From: JAZGGS01 sp963764825
GTDB lineage: Bacteria; Bacteroidota; Ignavibacteria; Ignavibacteriales; Ignavibacteriaceae
Length of the DNA stretch: 64,000 nt
Assembly (NCBI GenBank): GCA_963764825.1
Contig: CAVXUA010000016.1
Coordinates: 1 to 64,000 of the forward strand
Direction: 5' to 3'
Below the pieces are notes generated by a model that did not search any database, was not told the origin of the DNA, and saw nothing but the letters and a program-made list of their open reading frames with translations. Below, one piece after another: positions 53,412-62,336 of the stretch (positions are counted from its first letter, which is position 1; every line of letters begins with the position of its first letter). The translations under genes were made by a program, and so were the position numbers.

Positions 53412-56333
53412 ATGATGAAAGTTATAAGATTCTTCTCTGTTTCAATCCTAACAATTCTTTTTTCATCCTATTCAGTTGCTCAACTAGATTCAGTATGGTA
53501 TCAAGGACCTTCTGTTGGCAGTGTAACCAGCGGAGCAATTCAAACTACAGATATTTTTACGGATGACATTCCACTATTTGGTGTAGAGTTAAAAATCAAT
53601 CCACCAATCAATGGAAGTGAAGATGAAATTGGAGATATGTTGCATAATTGGGATGAATCTCTACTTCCTGAATATGTTTATGTTGAAGACTCTAATGTGC
53701 CAGCAGATCAAAAAGGCAATGGCAGTCATACCGTTCTCCTCAATAGTTTTGAAGGGATTGCAATGACTAATTTTATTCCTCCCGATCCTGCTATTGCCGT
53801 TGGACCAGATCATATCATAATCTGTGTGAATAGTATGTTCAGGATTTATGATAAGAAAGGAAACATCATAAAAACCATCCCTGCTGGTGGTTGGTGGGGG
53901 CCTGCCTGGCCAGATGAGAACGGAGACCCGCAAGTAATTTATGATCATTATGCTGGAAGATGGGTTTTAGTTTGGATGCAGGTAAATGATGCAGCTCAAA
54001 CTGCAGGAAATCTTATTGCTTATTCGGATGATGAGAATCCTTTAGGCGATTGGTATATGTACAGGTTGGATACAAAAATGCACGGTATAGTTCCTTCCAA
54101 CACCTGGGGCGATTACCCACATGTTGGTTTTGATGAAGAAGGTATTTATATATTAACTCGCTGTATTGATTTTGGTGGAAGTGGTCTTCTGTATAATAAA
54201 ATTAGAATAATAAATAAGAATGAACTTTATTCGAGTAATGCCGGACCTCTAACTTATAATGATATTTGGGATATCCGCAAACCCGGTGAGGGAGCAGCAG
54301 GACAAATGTTGGATTGTATTCATCCTGGAATTTCTTATACACCGGGCAATGGTGAATGGTTTTACTGGGCAAGAGGTATATACGGAGGAAATCCAGTAAG
54401 TGCAGATTTTTATGCGATCTATAAAATAACAAATCCGCTTACTTCACCAGTTTTAGAAGGAAAGGTTTTACCTGTTCAACCTTATACTTCCCCTCCATTA
54501 GCTAATCAACTTGGAGGAGGTATGGGTTTAGAAACTATTGGATGGATTACAGCGAGACCAGTTGTTAGAGATGGTTACTTATATACATCACACGATATTC
54601 AAAACAGCACTAATGCAAATTACTCATCAATAAAATATTTAAAAATTGATCTAAGCACTGTCTCAATAATTGAAAATGTTGAGTTTGGTTCAATTGGATA
54701 TTTTTATTTATTTCCAGCTTTAACAATAGATCAGGATAAAAATATTGCGGTAACGTTTAGCCGGTCTGGTGATACTGAATACGTTGGTTCATATTATTCT
54801 ACATGGCATGCTAACGATCCTGCTGGCTTTAGCCCTAGCCAACCAGTGGCAGAAGGGCAGGGAAATTATGTGGTAACTTACAGCGGATCAATAAATCGTT
54901 GGGGAGATTATTTTGGAATTTATCTCGATCCTGATAATTTTTATGATGTTTGGACATTTAGCGAATATGCTGCAGCAACTAATGTCTGGGGAACTTATGT
55001 CGGTCAAATAAGGATGGTTCCTTTTCCCGGACCAACAGTTTTTACCAATCCAGATTTTATTGACTTTGGAGATTTAGAGGTGGGAACTACAAGCGACATT
55101 TCAACAATTCAATTTGCAAATTATGGAGATCAAGATCTAGTTATTACGGATATACCTTTATCGGTAGGAGATTTTAATTTAGAAACGAGTTTATCATTCC
55201 CATTAACCCTTTCTTCATACGACTCACTAGAGGTAGAATTTTCGTTTTCTCCTACTCTAGCCGGAGAAACAACTATAGAGTATACAATAAGCAGCAATGA
55301 TACTAGCTTTAGTGGTCTTACTCTTGCTGGAAATGGATATAAAATGTATCCTGCGTTGGATAAAACAATCTACGCATCAACAGGAGGTCAGAATAACGGA
55401 GATATCATAAAAATAAATAAAATATCAGGAGCAGGAGCAATCGTTGGACCATCTTTATTTACTGAGATAAAAGATATAACAATCCATCCGAGCACAGGGA
55501 TAATGTACGGATTGGTAGCTCGTTCCGGAGATGCAGATATAGTAAGAGTAAGTGCAGCAGGAGATGCTTATTTATTATTTACAATATCAATACCAACAAT
55601 GGCAGGTATAGCATTTAATACAACCGGTACACTTTACGGAATTACATCAGGCGGAGAGATCTATACGATTGATTTGATAAATGGGACGATAACATTTGTA
55701 GTAACAGGTCAGGGCTCCTATTCAGGAATAACTTATAACCCTGTAACGAATGAGTTGTGGGCATCATCGCGCAGTTTCGTACCGCCGAACAAGGATGCAA
55801 TATTCACAGTAGATTTAGCCACCGGAGATACGACAATAATAGGACATACAGGATTAAACATACAAACGAATGATATAGTATTTGACGAAAATGAAAATTT
55901 GTATGGAGTTATTGGAGCGAGTAGTGAGCTAAATGATTTTGTAAGTATAGATATATCAAATGGAGTTGGAACAGTGATAGGATCAGTAGGAATGAAGAAT
56001 GTATTGGGGTTGGCATTTGAAGAAACAGGAGTAACCTCAGTTGAAGATGATGTAAATAAAACTGTACCAACGGAATTCAGTTTAGAGCAGAACTACCCAA
56101 ATCCTTTTAATCCATCTACCAGAATAAGATACTCAGTTCCGCAAAATTCAAATGTTGAACTTAAAGTGTTTGACATTCTTGGAAGAAAAGTGATTACACT
56201 TGTAAACGAAATAAAATCCGTGGGAACTTATGAAATTTATTATAATGCCGTTGGTTTGCCAAGTGGAATTTATTTCTACCAGCTTCGTGCTGGAGATTAT
56301 GTTGAAATTAAGAAAATGTTATTGCTAAAATAA
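53412..56333 (+). CDS. Secreted propeller protein with choice-of-anchor-D-like domain, T9SS cargo (intact)
   Basis: 973 residues, the undamaged reference for the gene at 44.0 kb. Signal peptide FFSVSILTILFSSYSVAQ. Residues ~30-530 form a unit of unknown function with motifs WDESLLPEYVYVED, FIPPDPAIAVGPDHII, DPQVIYDHYAGRWVLVWMQ and WGDYPHVGFDEEGIYILT; the repeated strands suggest a propeller. Residues ~535-620 are anchor-D-like (VGTTSDISTIQFANYGDQDLVITD). Residues ~635-880 are the shared propeller module. The sorting domain is LEQNYPNPFNPSTRIRYS ... EIKKMLLLK, which differs from the one on the paralog at 44 kb. ATG at 53412 or 53415 after AGAGG. No catalytic motif was seen. Confidence 0.85.
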   Translation: MMKVIRFFSVSILTILFSSYSVAQLDSVWYQGPSVGSVTSGAIQTTDIFTDDIPLFGVELKINPPINGSEDEIGDMLHNWDESLLPEYVYVEDSNVPADQKGNGSHTVLLNSFEGIAMTNFIPPDPAIAVGPDHIIICVNSMFRIYDKKGNIIKTIPAGGWWGPAWPDENGDPQVIYDHYAGRWVLVWMQVNDAAQTAGNLIAYSDDENPLGDWYMYRLDTKMHGIVPSNTWGDYPHVGFDEEGIYILTRCIDFGGSGLLYNKIRIINKNELYSSNAGPLTYNDIWDIRKPGEGAAGQMLDCIHPGISYTPGNGEWFYWARGIYGGNPVSADFYAIYKITNPLTSPVLEGKVLPVQPYTSPPLANQLGGGMGLETIGWITARPVVRDGYLYTSHDIQNSTNANYSSIKYLKIDLSTVSIIENVEFGSIGYFYLFPALTIDQDKNIAVTFSRSGDTEYVGSYYSTWHANDPAGFSPSQPVAEGQGNYVVTYSGSINRWGDYFGIYLDPDNFYDVWTFSEYAAATNVWGTYVGQIRMVPFPGPTVFTNPDFIDFGDLEVGTTSDISTIQFANYGDQDLVITDIPLSVGDFNLETSLSFPLTLSSYDSLEVEFSFSPTLAGETTIEYTISSNDTSFSGLTLAGNGYKMYPALDKTIYASTGGQNNGDIIKINKISGAGAIVGPSLFTEIKDITIHPSTGIMYGLVARSGDADIVRVSAAGDAYLLFTISIPTMAGIAFNTTGTLYGITSGGEIYTIDLINGTITFVVTGQGSYSGITYNPVTNELWASSRSFVPPNKDAIFTVDLATGDTTIIGHTGLNIQTNDIVFDENENLYGVIGASSELNDFVSIDISNGVGTVIGSVGMKNVLGLAFEETGVTSVEDDVNKTVPTEFSLEQNYPNPFNPSTRIRYSVPQNSNVELKVFDILGRKVITLVNEIKSVGTYEIYYNAVGLPSGIYFYQLRAGDYVEIKKMLLLK
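55030..56050 (+). repeat. Shared anchor-D/propeller module, copy 3 (DNA-similar to 45640-46670)
   Basis: See the module copy at 45640. Strings such as cctgtaacgaatgagttg and gatgcaatattcacagtag are identical in both copies. The similarity drops at the sorting domain, where the two genes use different end domains. Confidence 0.75.
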
Positions 56334-56361
56334 ATTGTAAGTTGAATTTAGTATATCAAGT

Positions 56362-58149
56362 ATGAAAAAATCATTACTTTCTCTTATTTTTCTTTTATTG
56401 TCATTTAGCGGAAATTCACTTAAAGCTCAATACGTCCCAACATCACCTTACTTGCTAAATCCTTCACTTGCAATCGGATATACAGATAGCTGCGCACAAT
56501 TCTGGTTGCAGACTTACGATTATGCTTCAGGCGGTTTTTTTACAAGAATAGGTAAGATTGGAAATATTTTAGGACCTAATAAACATATGCTTACACAATC
56601 CCGGAATATTTATGGAATGGTTCGTGCGTATATGCTAACAGGAGATACAGCCTATATTAATCTTGCAAAAGAAGCTCTAAATTGGATGTACGCGCATGCC
56701 TGGGATAACACGAATAACGGTTGGTTTCAGGAATTAGATATTAATGGTAACCCGATAAATCCCAGTGGCGATAAAACGGCTTTTTACCAGCACTATGCTT
56801 TACTGGGTATAGCGGCTTATTATGAAGCAACGGGAGATACAGTTGCATGGAATTGGTTGATGAAGGGTTATAATCATCTTGAAGATATTTATTGGGACAC
56901 ACGATCTGCTTACCTGGGTTATTATGATAAGGCAAGTTTCAACAATCAGAATCTCTTGGATAAAAGTTTTAATGCAACAGTGGATGCGATTACAACCCAT
57001 CTTTTATATCTCTATTTAATGAATGAAGATTTGGCTTATCGATCTAGATTAGAGGAACTCGCAAATGAAATCATTGATTACATGGTTGTTAGCATGCCCT
57101 GGCAGGCAATAGGATTTGTTGAAAGATACGACTCCGATTGGAATTGGGATAACGGTGAAACTATGACAATAATGGGACATGTTTTAAAAGCCGGCTGGTG
57201 CTTAGCAAGAATCCATCAATTATTTCCTGATCCATCTTATATAAATAATGCAGAAATATTAGTTACTCATGTTTGGGATAACGGCTATGACCATGAATAT
57301 GGGGGACCTTATAAAGATTTTAATCGTGTTACAGGCGAAATGTTAATGTGGGGATTACCCGATACTGCAAAGGCTTGGTGGCAAATGGAGCAGGCAATTA
57401 CAGCAGGGTTGCAAATGTATGATATCACAAAAGAATCCTGGTACTTGCAGATGGTTGATGAAACAATAAATTTTTATATGAACTATTTTGTAGATCACGT
57501 TTATGGAGAAGTCTATGCAGATAGAACCCGCTACGGTGGATTAGCATGGAATGAAGAAAAGGGCGGCGATGGGAAGGCAGGATATCATTCAATTGAAACA
57601 GGTTATTATACATACTTGTACGGAAGTCTTTTCTATACTTATGAACCGGTTACTTTGCATTATTATTATGAACCGCTTAATTACAACCGTGAATTTTTAC
57701 TTACCCCATTGGCAATAAAAGATACAAACCTAATTATTACGCAGGTTTTAAAGGATGGGCAAGCTTATACAAACTTCGATCCTAATGATAGAATCCTCTT
57801 TTTACCATCAAGTGAAGGGGGATATTTTGAAGTTACGTATCAACCTGTAAATACGAGCAGTGTTTCTGATGAATATATTTTACTTGATGAATATGAACTC
57901 CATCAAAATTATCCTAATCCTTTTAATCCATCAACAGCCATCAAGTATGAAATTAAAGAATTAACAGATGTTGAACTAAAAGTGTTTGATATATTAGGTA
58001 GAGAAATTATTACACTTGTAAATGAACTAAAACCACAAGGTAGTTATGAAATTGAATTCAATGCATCTGGTTTACCAAGTGGTATTTACATCTACCGCTT
58101 ACAAGCTGGTTCATTTGTTGATACTAAGAAAATGATGGTACTGAAATAA
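56362..58149 (+). CDS. AGE-like (N-acylglucosamine 2-epimerase family) alpha/alpha-barrel protein, T9SS cargo
   Basis: An intact gene of 595 residues. After a signal peptide (LLSLIFLLLSFSGNSLKAQ), residues ~35-430 read as an (alpha/alpha)6 barrel of the AGE/cellobiose-2-epimerase kind: GGFFTRIG, MLTQSRNIYGMVRAYMLTGD, DKTAFYQHYALLGIAAYYEATGD, DHEYGGPYKDFNRVTGEM, and GGDGKAGYHSIETGYYTYLY, with several histidines and arginines in expected places. A ~100-residue sandwich and a sorting domain (LHQNYPNPFNPSTAIKYE ... DTKKMMVLK) follow. AGE enzymes are usually cytoplasmic, so secretion is unusual. It could also be a glycoside hydrolase or lyase of a related barrel clan. It starts 28 bases after the previous stop with no terminator, so it is probably co-transcribed. 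Confidence 0.75.
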   Translation: MKKSLLSLIFLLLSFSGNSLKAQYVPTSPYLLNPSLAIGYTDSCAQFWLQTYDYASGGFFTRIGKIGNILGPNKHMLTQSRNIYGMVRAYMLTGDTAYINLAKEALNWMYAHAWDNTNNGWFQELDINGNPINPSGDKTAFYQHYALLGIAAYYEATGDTVAWNWLMKGYNHLEDIYWDTRSAYLGYYDKASFNNQNLLDKSFNATVDAITTHLLYLYLMNEDLAYRSRLEELANEIIDYMVVSMPWQAIGFVERYDSDWNWDNGETMTIMGHVLKAGWCLARIHQLFPDPSYINNAEILVTHVWDNGYDHEYGGPYKDFNRVTGEMLMWGLPDTAKAWWQMEQAITAGLQMYDITKESWYLQMVDETINFYMNYFVDHVYGEVYADRTRYGGLAWNEEKGGDGKAGYHSIETGYYTYLYGSLFYTYEPVTLHYYYEPLNYNREFLLTPLAIKDTNLIITQVLKDGQAYTNFDPNDRILFLPSSEGGYFEVTYQPVNTSSVSDEYILLDEYELHQNYPNPFNPSTAIKYEIKELTDVELKVFDILGREIITLVNELKPQGSYEIEFNASGLPSGIYIYRLQAGSFVDTKKMMVLK

Positions 58150-58175
58150 GATATAAGCTAAACTAGTTTATACAT

Positions 58176-58293
58176 TAGCCTCGATTTAATCGGGGCGTTT
58201 TTATTGTTGCTTGCCAAATGTAAACAGTGCCCAATTGTCAACAAAAGTTGCTTCTAACAATTAATTTAACCAATTTATATTTCAGATTTATAT
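58176..58293 (+). repeat. Duplicated intergenic spacer, copy B (similar to 15309-15428)
   Basis: This stretch shares ttagcctcga, agttgcttcta, accaatttat and agatttat with the spacer at 15309, in the same order and spacing, and like it runs from the terminator of a T9SS cargo gene into the 77-nt element. Confidence 0.7.
58178..58203 (+). terminator. Terminator after the AGE-like gene
   Basis: gcctcgat (58178-58185) pairs with atcggggc (58189-58196) throughout, with one G-T pair, followed by g and five T. Confidence 0.85.
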
Positions 58294-58371
58294 CTACACC
58301 TTGAGAGAAACGTTCTGAACGCAGTATCGAACTTTCTCTCTCACATCAATTGTGCTTCTCCCAAGGCAGTT
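58294..58371 (+). ncRNA. Putative structured leader RNA element, copy 2 of 3
   Basis: ccttg (58299-58303) pairs with caagg (58362-58366). The outer part of the helix is weaker than in the other copies. gagagaaacg and tgtgcttctccc are conserved. Inside, cgtt ... aacg (58311-58321) can form a small hairpin. It lies ~240 bases before the lipoprotein gene and is not placed next to its ribosome binding site. Confidence 0.45.
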
Positions 58372-58609
58372 CTAAATTATCAGACAGATGTAAATGATTA
58401 TCATTTGAATAATTGATGATATTGTAACAATAGTCGTCTGTAGAGAACCATCATCAGAAAAAATTAAAGTTTATTTTTTTTGCTTCATTCACTTTTTGTG
58501 AAGTAAAGATTTAATGGAGAAGATGCATATGAAACTACTAGTATCTAAAGGGAAGCAACTTCTCCAAATAATTTAATAAACCATAAATAATATTTAAGAG
58601 GAGGAAGAA
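58372..58609. other. Gene-free leader region between element copy 2 and the lipoprotein gene
   Basis: Contains alternative hairpins: aaatgat/atcattt (58392-58406) competes with tatcat/atgata, both inside an outer cagac/gtctg pair (58381-58385 with 58436-58440). The rest is AT-rich with no reading frame recognised. An AAGAGGAGGAAG ribosome binding site precedes the ATG at 58610. Confidence 0.5.
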
Positions 58610-59124
58610 ATGAAATCTATAGTTATTTCAGTTCTAATGCTTTCAATGTCAATTTTTTTCGTAAGCTGCGAGAATGAGGGTCAACTAACTCAGAGTACAC
58701 CAGATGTAGAAAAGCAAATATTGGATAAAAAACCGATAAGCAGCGACCAAATAACCTTCACGGGAGACTTGGTGGGTGACGAGGAAGTTTTTGGTTGTTG
58801 TCCGAATGCAGGTCCGACTCCGCTATATTCATCATTGGAATTAATTGAGCCACCATTTCCGGTTGGAATATCCGGAAAATATGTTGACGGCGAGATTTTT
58901 ATGAACTTCACAGGCCCCCAGAGTCCTGGGGCTTATCTGATAAAATTTTGGTCTGGATCACTATATCTTGAAATAAGAGGCGGTGTGGCCCATAAGGACA
59001 AAAGAACCAAAATTCTTACTGTGACATTTGAGACGAGGTTCCCTGTGAAGTCTGGATTGATGATGTATTAACAGCAACCGTACTAGTTGATTTTATCCTT
59101 ATAAGAGCTCCTCTAAGAAAATAA
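58610..59124 (+). CDS. Small predicted lipoprotein (frameshift near the end)
   Basis: About 171 codons. MKSIVISVLMLSMSIFFVSC is a lipoprotein signal with the cysteine at residue 20. The mature part has a CC pair (FGCCPNAGP) and beta-rich sequence (ISGKYVDGEIFMNFTGP, LEIRGG). In the frame as given it stops at 59071. A one-base change near 59030 lets it continue as EVPCEVWIDDVLTATVLVDFILIRAPLRK to a stop at 59122-59124, and this longer end looks like real coding sequence. No family was recognised. It is bracketed by two copies of the 77-nt element and has its own terminator-like hairpin. Confidence 0.65.
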
Positions 59125-59143
59125 TTTAGACGAACTCAAAAGC

Positions 59144-59171
59144 GGGAGGGATTTAATATAAATTTCTCCCA
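59144..59171 (+). terminator. Strong hairpin after the lipoprotein gene
   Basis: gggagggattt (59144-59154) pairs with aaatttctccc (59161-59171), 11 bp including two G-T pairs. The following bases are not a clear T-run, so termination may be inefficient. Confidence 0.65.
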
Positions 59172-59194
59172 CTTATTAAAATTATATTTATATC

Positions 59195-59271
59195 TACCCC
59201 TTGAGAGAAACGTATGGGATAACGTTACTCTTAAAATCCTTTCAGGATATAGTGCTTCCCCCAAGGAGTAG
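59195..59271 (+). ncRNA. Putative structured leader RNA element, copy 3 of 3
   Basis: ctaccccttg (59195-59204) pairs with caaggagtag (59262-59271) at 9 of 10 positions. gagagaaacgt and gtgcttccccc flank the inside as in the other copies. Inner hairpins aacgt/acgtt and atcct/aggat are visible. It is 77 nt, as in copy 1, and ends 50 bases before the kelch protein gene, whose site AGGAGG precedes CAGCTATG. Copy 1 has nearly the same end (AGGAGGTTGCTATG). Confidence 0.5.
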
Positions 59272-59321
59272 AGTGCGGTAATACTTTACATTCACTCTTC
59301 AACCAAATTTAGGAGGCAGCT

Positions 59322-61885
59322 ATGCGAGCATTAATAGTTATTGCATTTCTTTTCTTACATCTTACATCTTTTGCACAATGGACTCAAAAGGCGGATATTC
59401 CGACAGCTAGATGTTTTATATCAAGCTGTACCTTAGATGGTAAAATTTATGTAATTGGAGGTACCGAAAGTACAAGCCCTTCTGGGCCATCTGTTGGCAC
59501 TATGGAAGTTTATGATCCATCCTGGATAGCTGGGATACAACCAAAGCCGATATGCCTACAAGCAGAGTAGAATTTGGTGCCTGTGCGGTAAATGGAAAAA
59601 TCTATGCAATTGGGGGTGCAACCAATCACGGAGCATCGCCATTTGGAATGGTAGAAGAATATGATCCTTTAACCAACACCTGGGATAATACTACCAAAAC
59701 ACCTATGCCGACACCCCGCAAAGGTGCTGCGTACGGCGTTATTGATAATAAAATATATGTTGCCGGGGGTACGGAAGTCGCAAATTACACAGCTTCAAAA
59801 ATATTGGAAATATATGATCCGGTAACCGATACCTGGGACACCACTAAAGCCCCAATGATTTACCGAATGTATTCTCCTACAGGTGCTGTAATCAATGACA
59901 AGTTTTACGTAATTGGAGGTTTGCTCGGGTATCCTCCGTGGACGGGACAAATGATTGTTCAGATGTATGATCCAACAATTGATGAATGGGATCGTGTGGC
60001 GGACTTGGACTCGGGAAGAGTGGGTCATACTACCAATGGCGTTGCGGGTAAGATATATGCAATTGGAGGAGACAGACAGCCACCAATCATTAGAGGCGTC
60101 GAAGAATATGATCCTAATACAAATATTTGGACTAGGATTGATCAAACCCCGTTTGAGTGGACTGGCTATACCGCAAGTGTGTTTGAGAATAAGATATATC
60201 TCTTTAGTGGTAGCCTGACCTCATTGCTAGCAGGATTTACTCCAACCAATGCTGTTTATTCCTTTGATCCTTCCTACTTTCAGGATACACTTCACGTTCC
60301 TGCTGATTACACAACAATTCAAGCTGCGATAGATGCTGCGTTGAATGGTGATATTGTTCTTGTGGCAGAAGATACTTATTACGAGAATATAAACTTCAAG
60401 GGTAAAGCTATAACAGTTGCCAGCCATTTTCTTATTGATGGAGATAAAACACATATTGAAAACACAATTATAGATGGTTCTCAACCAACATCATCCGGAT
60501 AGCTGGCATCTGTTGTATAGTTTAATAAGTGGAGAGGATACAACATCCGTTCTTTGTGGATTTACTATAACTGGTGGTACAGGAACCTACCGCTGGATTA
60601 CCGATTCAGAGGTTGGAGGAGGAATTAATGTATTTGAGAGTGGTGCTAAAATTATGTAACAATATAATTTAATACAATTCGATAATGATTCTATTGCCTA
60701 TGGTGGTGGAATATTTAGTAGTTATTTCAATAGTGGCAATATTAACAATTATTAAGAATAATATTATTCAGGAATAATTCACTTGAATGGAACATTATCC
60801 GCTCGGTGGAGGAATATCATGATTAGATACTGGATATGACTTATATCCATTAATAAGATATTAGATAATAATAGTTCAACTGGCATTGGGCTTCAGGTGG
60901 AGGGATTGACGTGCTGGGGTACCAATTAATGAAATCATTATAAATAGCAATTTGATCAAAAGGTAATGACTACACAAACAAACAATGCTATGGGGGTGGA
61001 GGATATTGATCTTATGACAATTGTACAACTAACACTACCGGTTATAGAAAACAATATGATTGTTGGTAATTATACGAAATTTATGGAGGAGGAGTATTAG
61101 TTGACTCTGATTTAGATGAGCTATCGAAACTTGATAAGTATTAAAACGCCCAACACATCAAGAATCTGAATAATTTTCTTAAATCTTGTATTTTTTAGCA
61201 AACAATACAATTATTATATACAGCCGGTGCATCAGGGGTGGTGGAATTTATACACATGATACTACTTCTGATATTATGAATAGCATCGTATGGGGAAATA
61301 CTGCTACCAGCAGATTATCAAATATCTGGTACAGTGAATGTTGTTTATTCAAATATTCAAGGTGGCTGGATAGGTGAAGGAAACATTAATGTTAATCCGG
61401 CATTTTCAGATACTCTATTTCATTTAGCGGATTCGAGTCTCTGCATTGGTGCAGGAATAGACTCTATAGATATGGGTGGAACAATGTATTACTGTCCCCC
61501 GTTTTGCTATTACGGAAGTCCTCGACCCAACCCATCAGGCTCAATGCCGGATATAGGCGCTTGCGAGTCAGAAAGAGATTCACCGCTCATAGTTGGTGTC
61601 AATGTTTTATCAGAACTTCCAGAACAGTATTCGCTTTCACAAAACTACCCTAATCCATTCAACCCAACGACAATAATTGTTTACGGGATAAGAGAAAAAA
61701 CAAATGTTGAACTAAAATTATTTGATGTGCTGGGTAGAGAAGTAAAAACGATTATTAATAGTGAGCAGGCTGCTGGGTATTATGAAATAGAATTTATTGC
61801 GAGCAGACTAGCAAGTGGCGTCTATTTCTACAGACTACAAGCAGGAGATTTTGTTGAGACTAAGAAAATGGTGCTACTAAAATAA
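59322..61885 (+). CDS. Kelch-repeat propeller plus parallel beta-helix protein, T9SS cargo (heavily frameshifted)
   Basis: About 855 codons. Signal peptide LIVIAFLFLHLTSFAQ. Six kelch repeats (GKIYVIGG, GKIYAIGG, NKIYVAGG, DKFYVIGG, GKIYAIGG, NKIYLFSG with following YDP ... W) form a six-bladed propeller to ~60.27 kb. Then LHVPADYTTIQAAIDAALNGDIVLVAEDTY starts a right-handed beta-helix of the pectate-lyase-like kind, continuing to IVWGNTA ... VYSNIQGG. The sorting domain is LSQNYPNPFNPTTIIVYG ... ETKKMVLLK. Breaks are near 59540, 60500, 60658 and many between 60.66 and 61.33 kb. That stretch is the most damaged in the window, so its exact protein cannot be read. It lies behind element copy 3. 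Confidence 0.72.
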
Positions 61886-61912
61886 CTTTAACATAAAATA
61901 AGAGGTAAAATA

Positions 61913-62221
61913 ATGTCTGAGATAATGCTGCAGCTAAACTTTAACTTCAGTGTCACAAAGGAGGAATATGAACAAGCAGTTTCTCCCCTTGCTGATAAAT
62001 TCGCAAATGTTCCCGGGCTTAAATGGAAAATATGGATACTAAATCCAGATAAAAGTGAAGCTGGTGGAATATATTTGTTCGAAAACCAGGCTTCTGTGGA
62101 TAATTATTTATCTGGACCGCTTGCTGAAACTGTTACAACTCATCCTGCTCTTAGTAACTTTAGTATAAAGCAGTTTGGAATTATGAAAGATATAACTCAA
62201 ATTACCCGAGGACCGGTTTAG
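61913..62221 (+). CDS. YdhR-like monooxygenase-fold protein
   Basis: An intact 102-residue protein with features of the YdhR family (a dimeric alpha/beta ferredoxin-like fold): MLQLNFNFSVTKEEYE, VPGLKWKIWILNPDKSEAGGIYLFEN and a helix with YLSGPLAETVTTHP. The family is annotated as putative monooxygenase, but the reaction is not established. No signal peptide, so cytoplasmic. It lies 28 bases after the kelch gene and just before a terminator. Confidence 0.78.
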   Translation: MSEIMLQLNFNFSVTKEEYEQAVSPLADKFANVPGLKWKIWILNPDKSEAGGIYLFENQASVDNYLSGPLAETVTTHPALSNFSIKQFGIMKDITQITRGPV

Positions 62222-62264
62222 AATAGTATTAAGGAATAAATCTACTTTAACCTCGAAAGAAATC

Positions 62265-62302
62265 AGCCCTTGCCGCCTTACTATAGGGCAGGGGCTTTTA
62301 TA
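62265..62302 (+). terminator. Terminator after the YdhR-like gene
   Basis: agcccttgcc (62265-62274) pairs with ggcaggggct (62287-62296), with one T-G pair, followed by a T-rich tail. Confidence 0.88.
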
Positions 62303-62336
62303 TATTTTTATGTACAAAACAAAATTGGTTTAAGTT

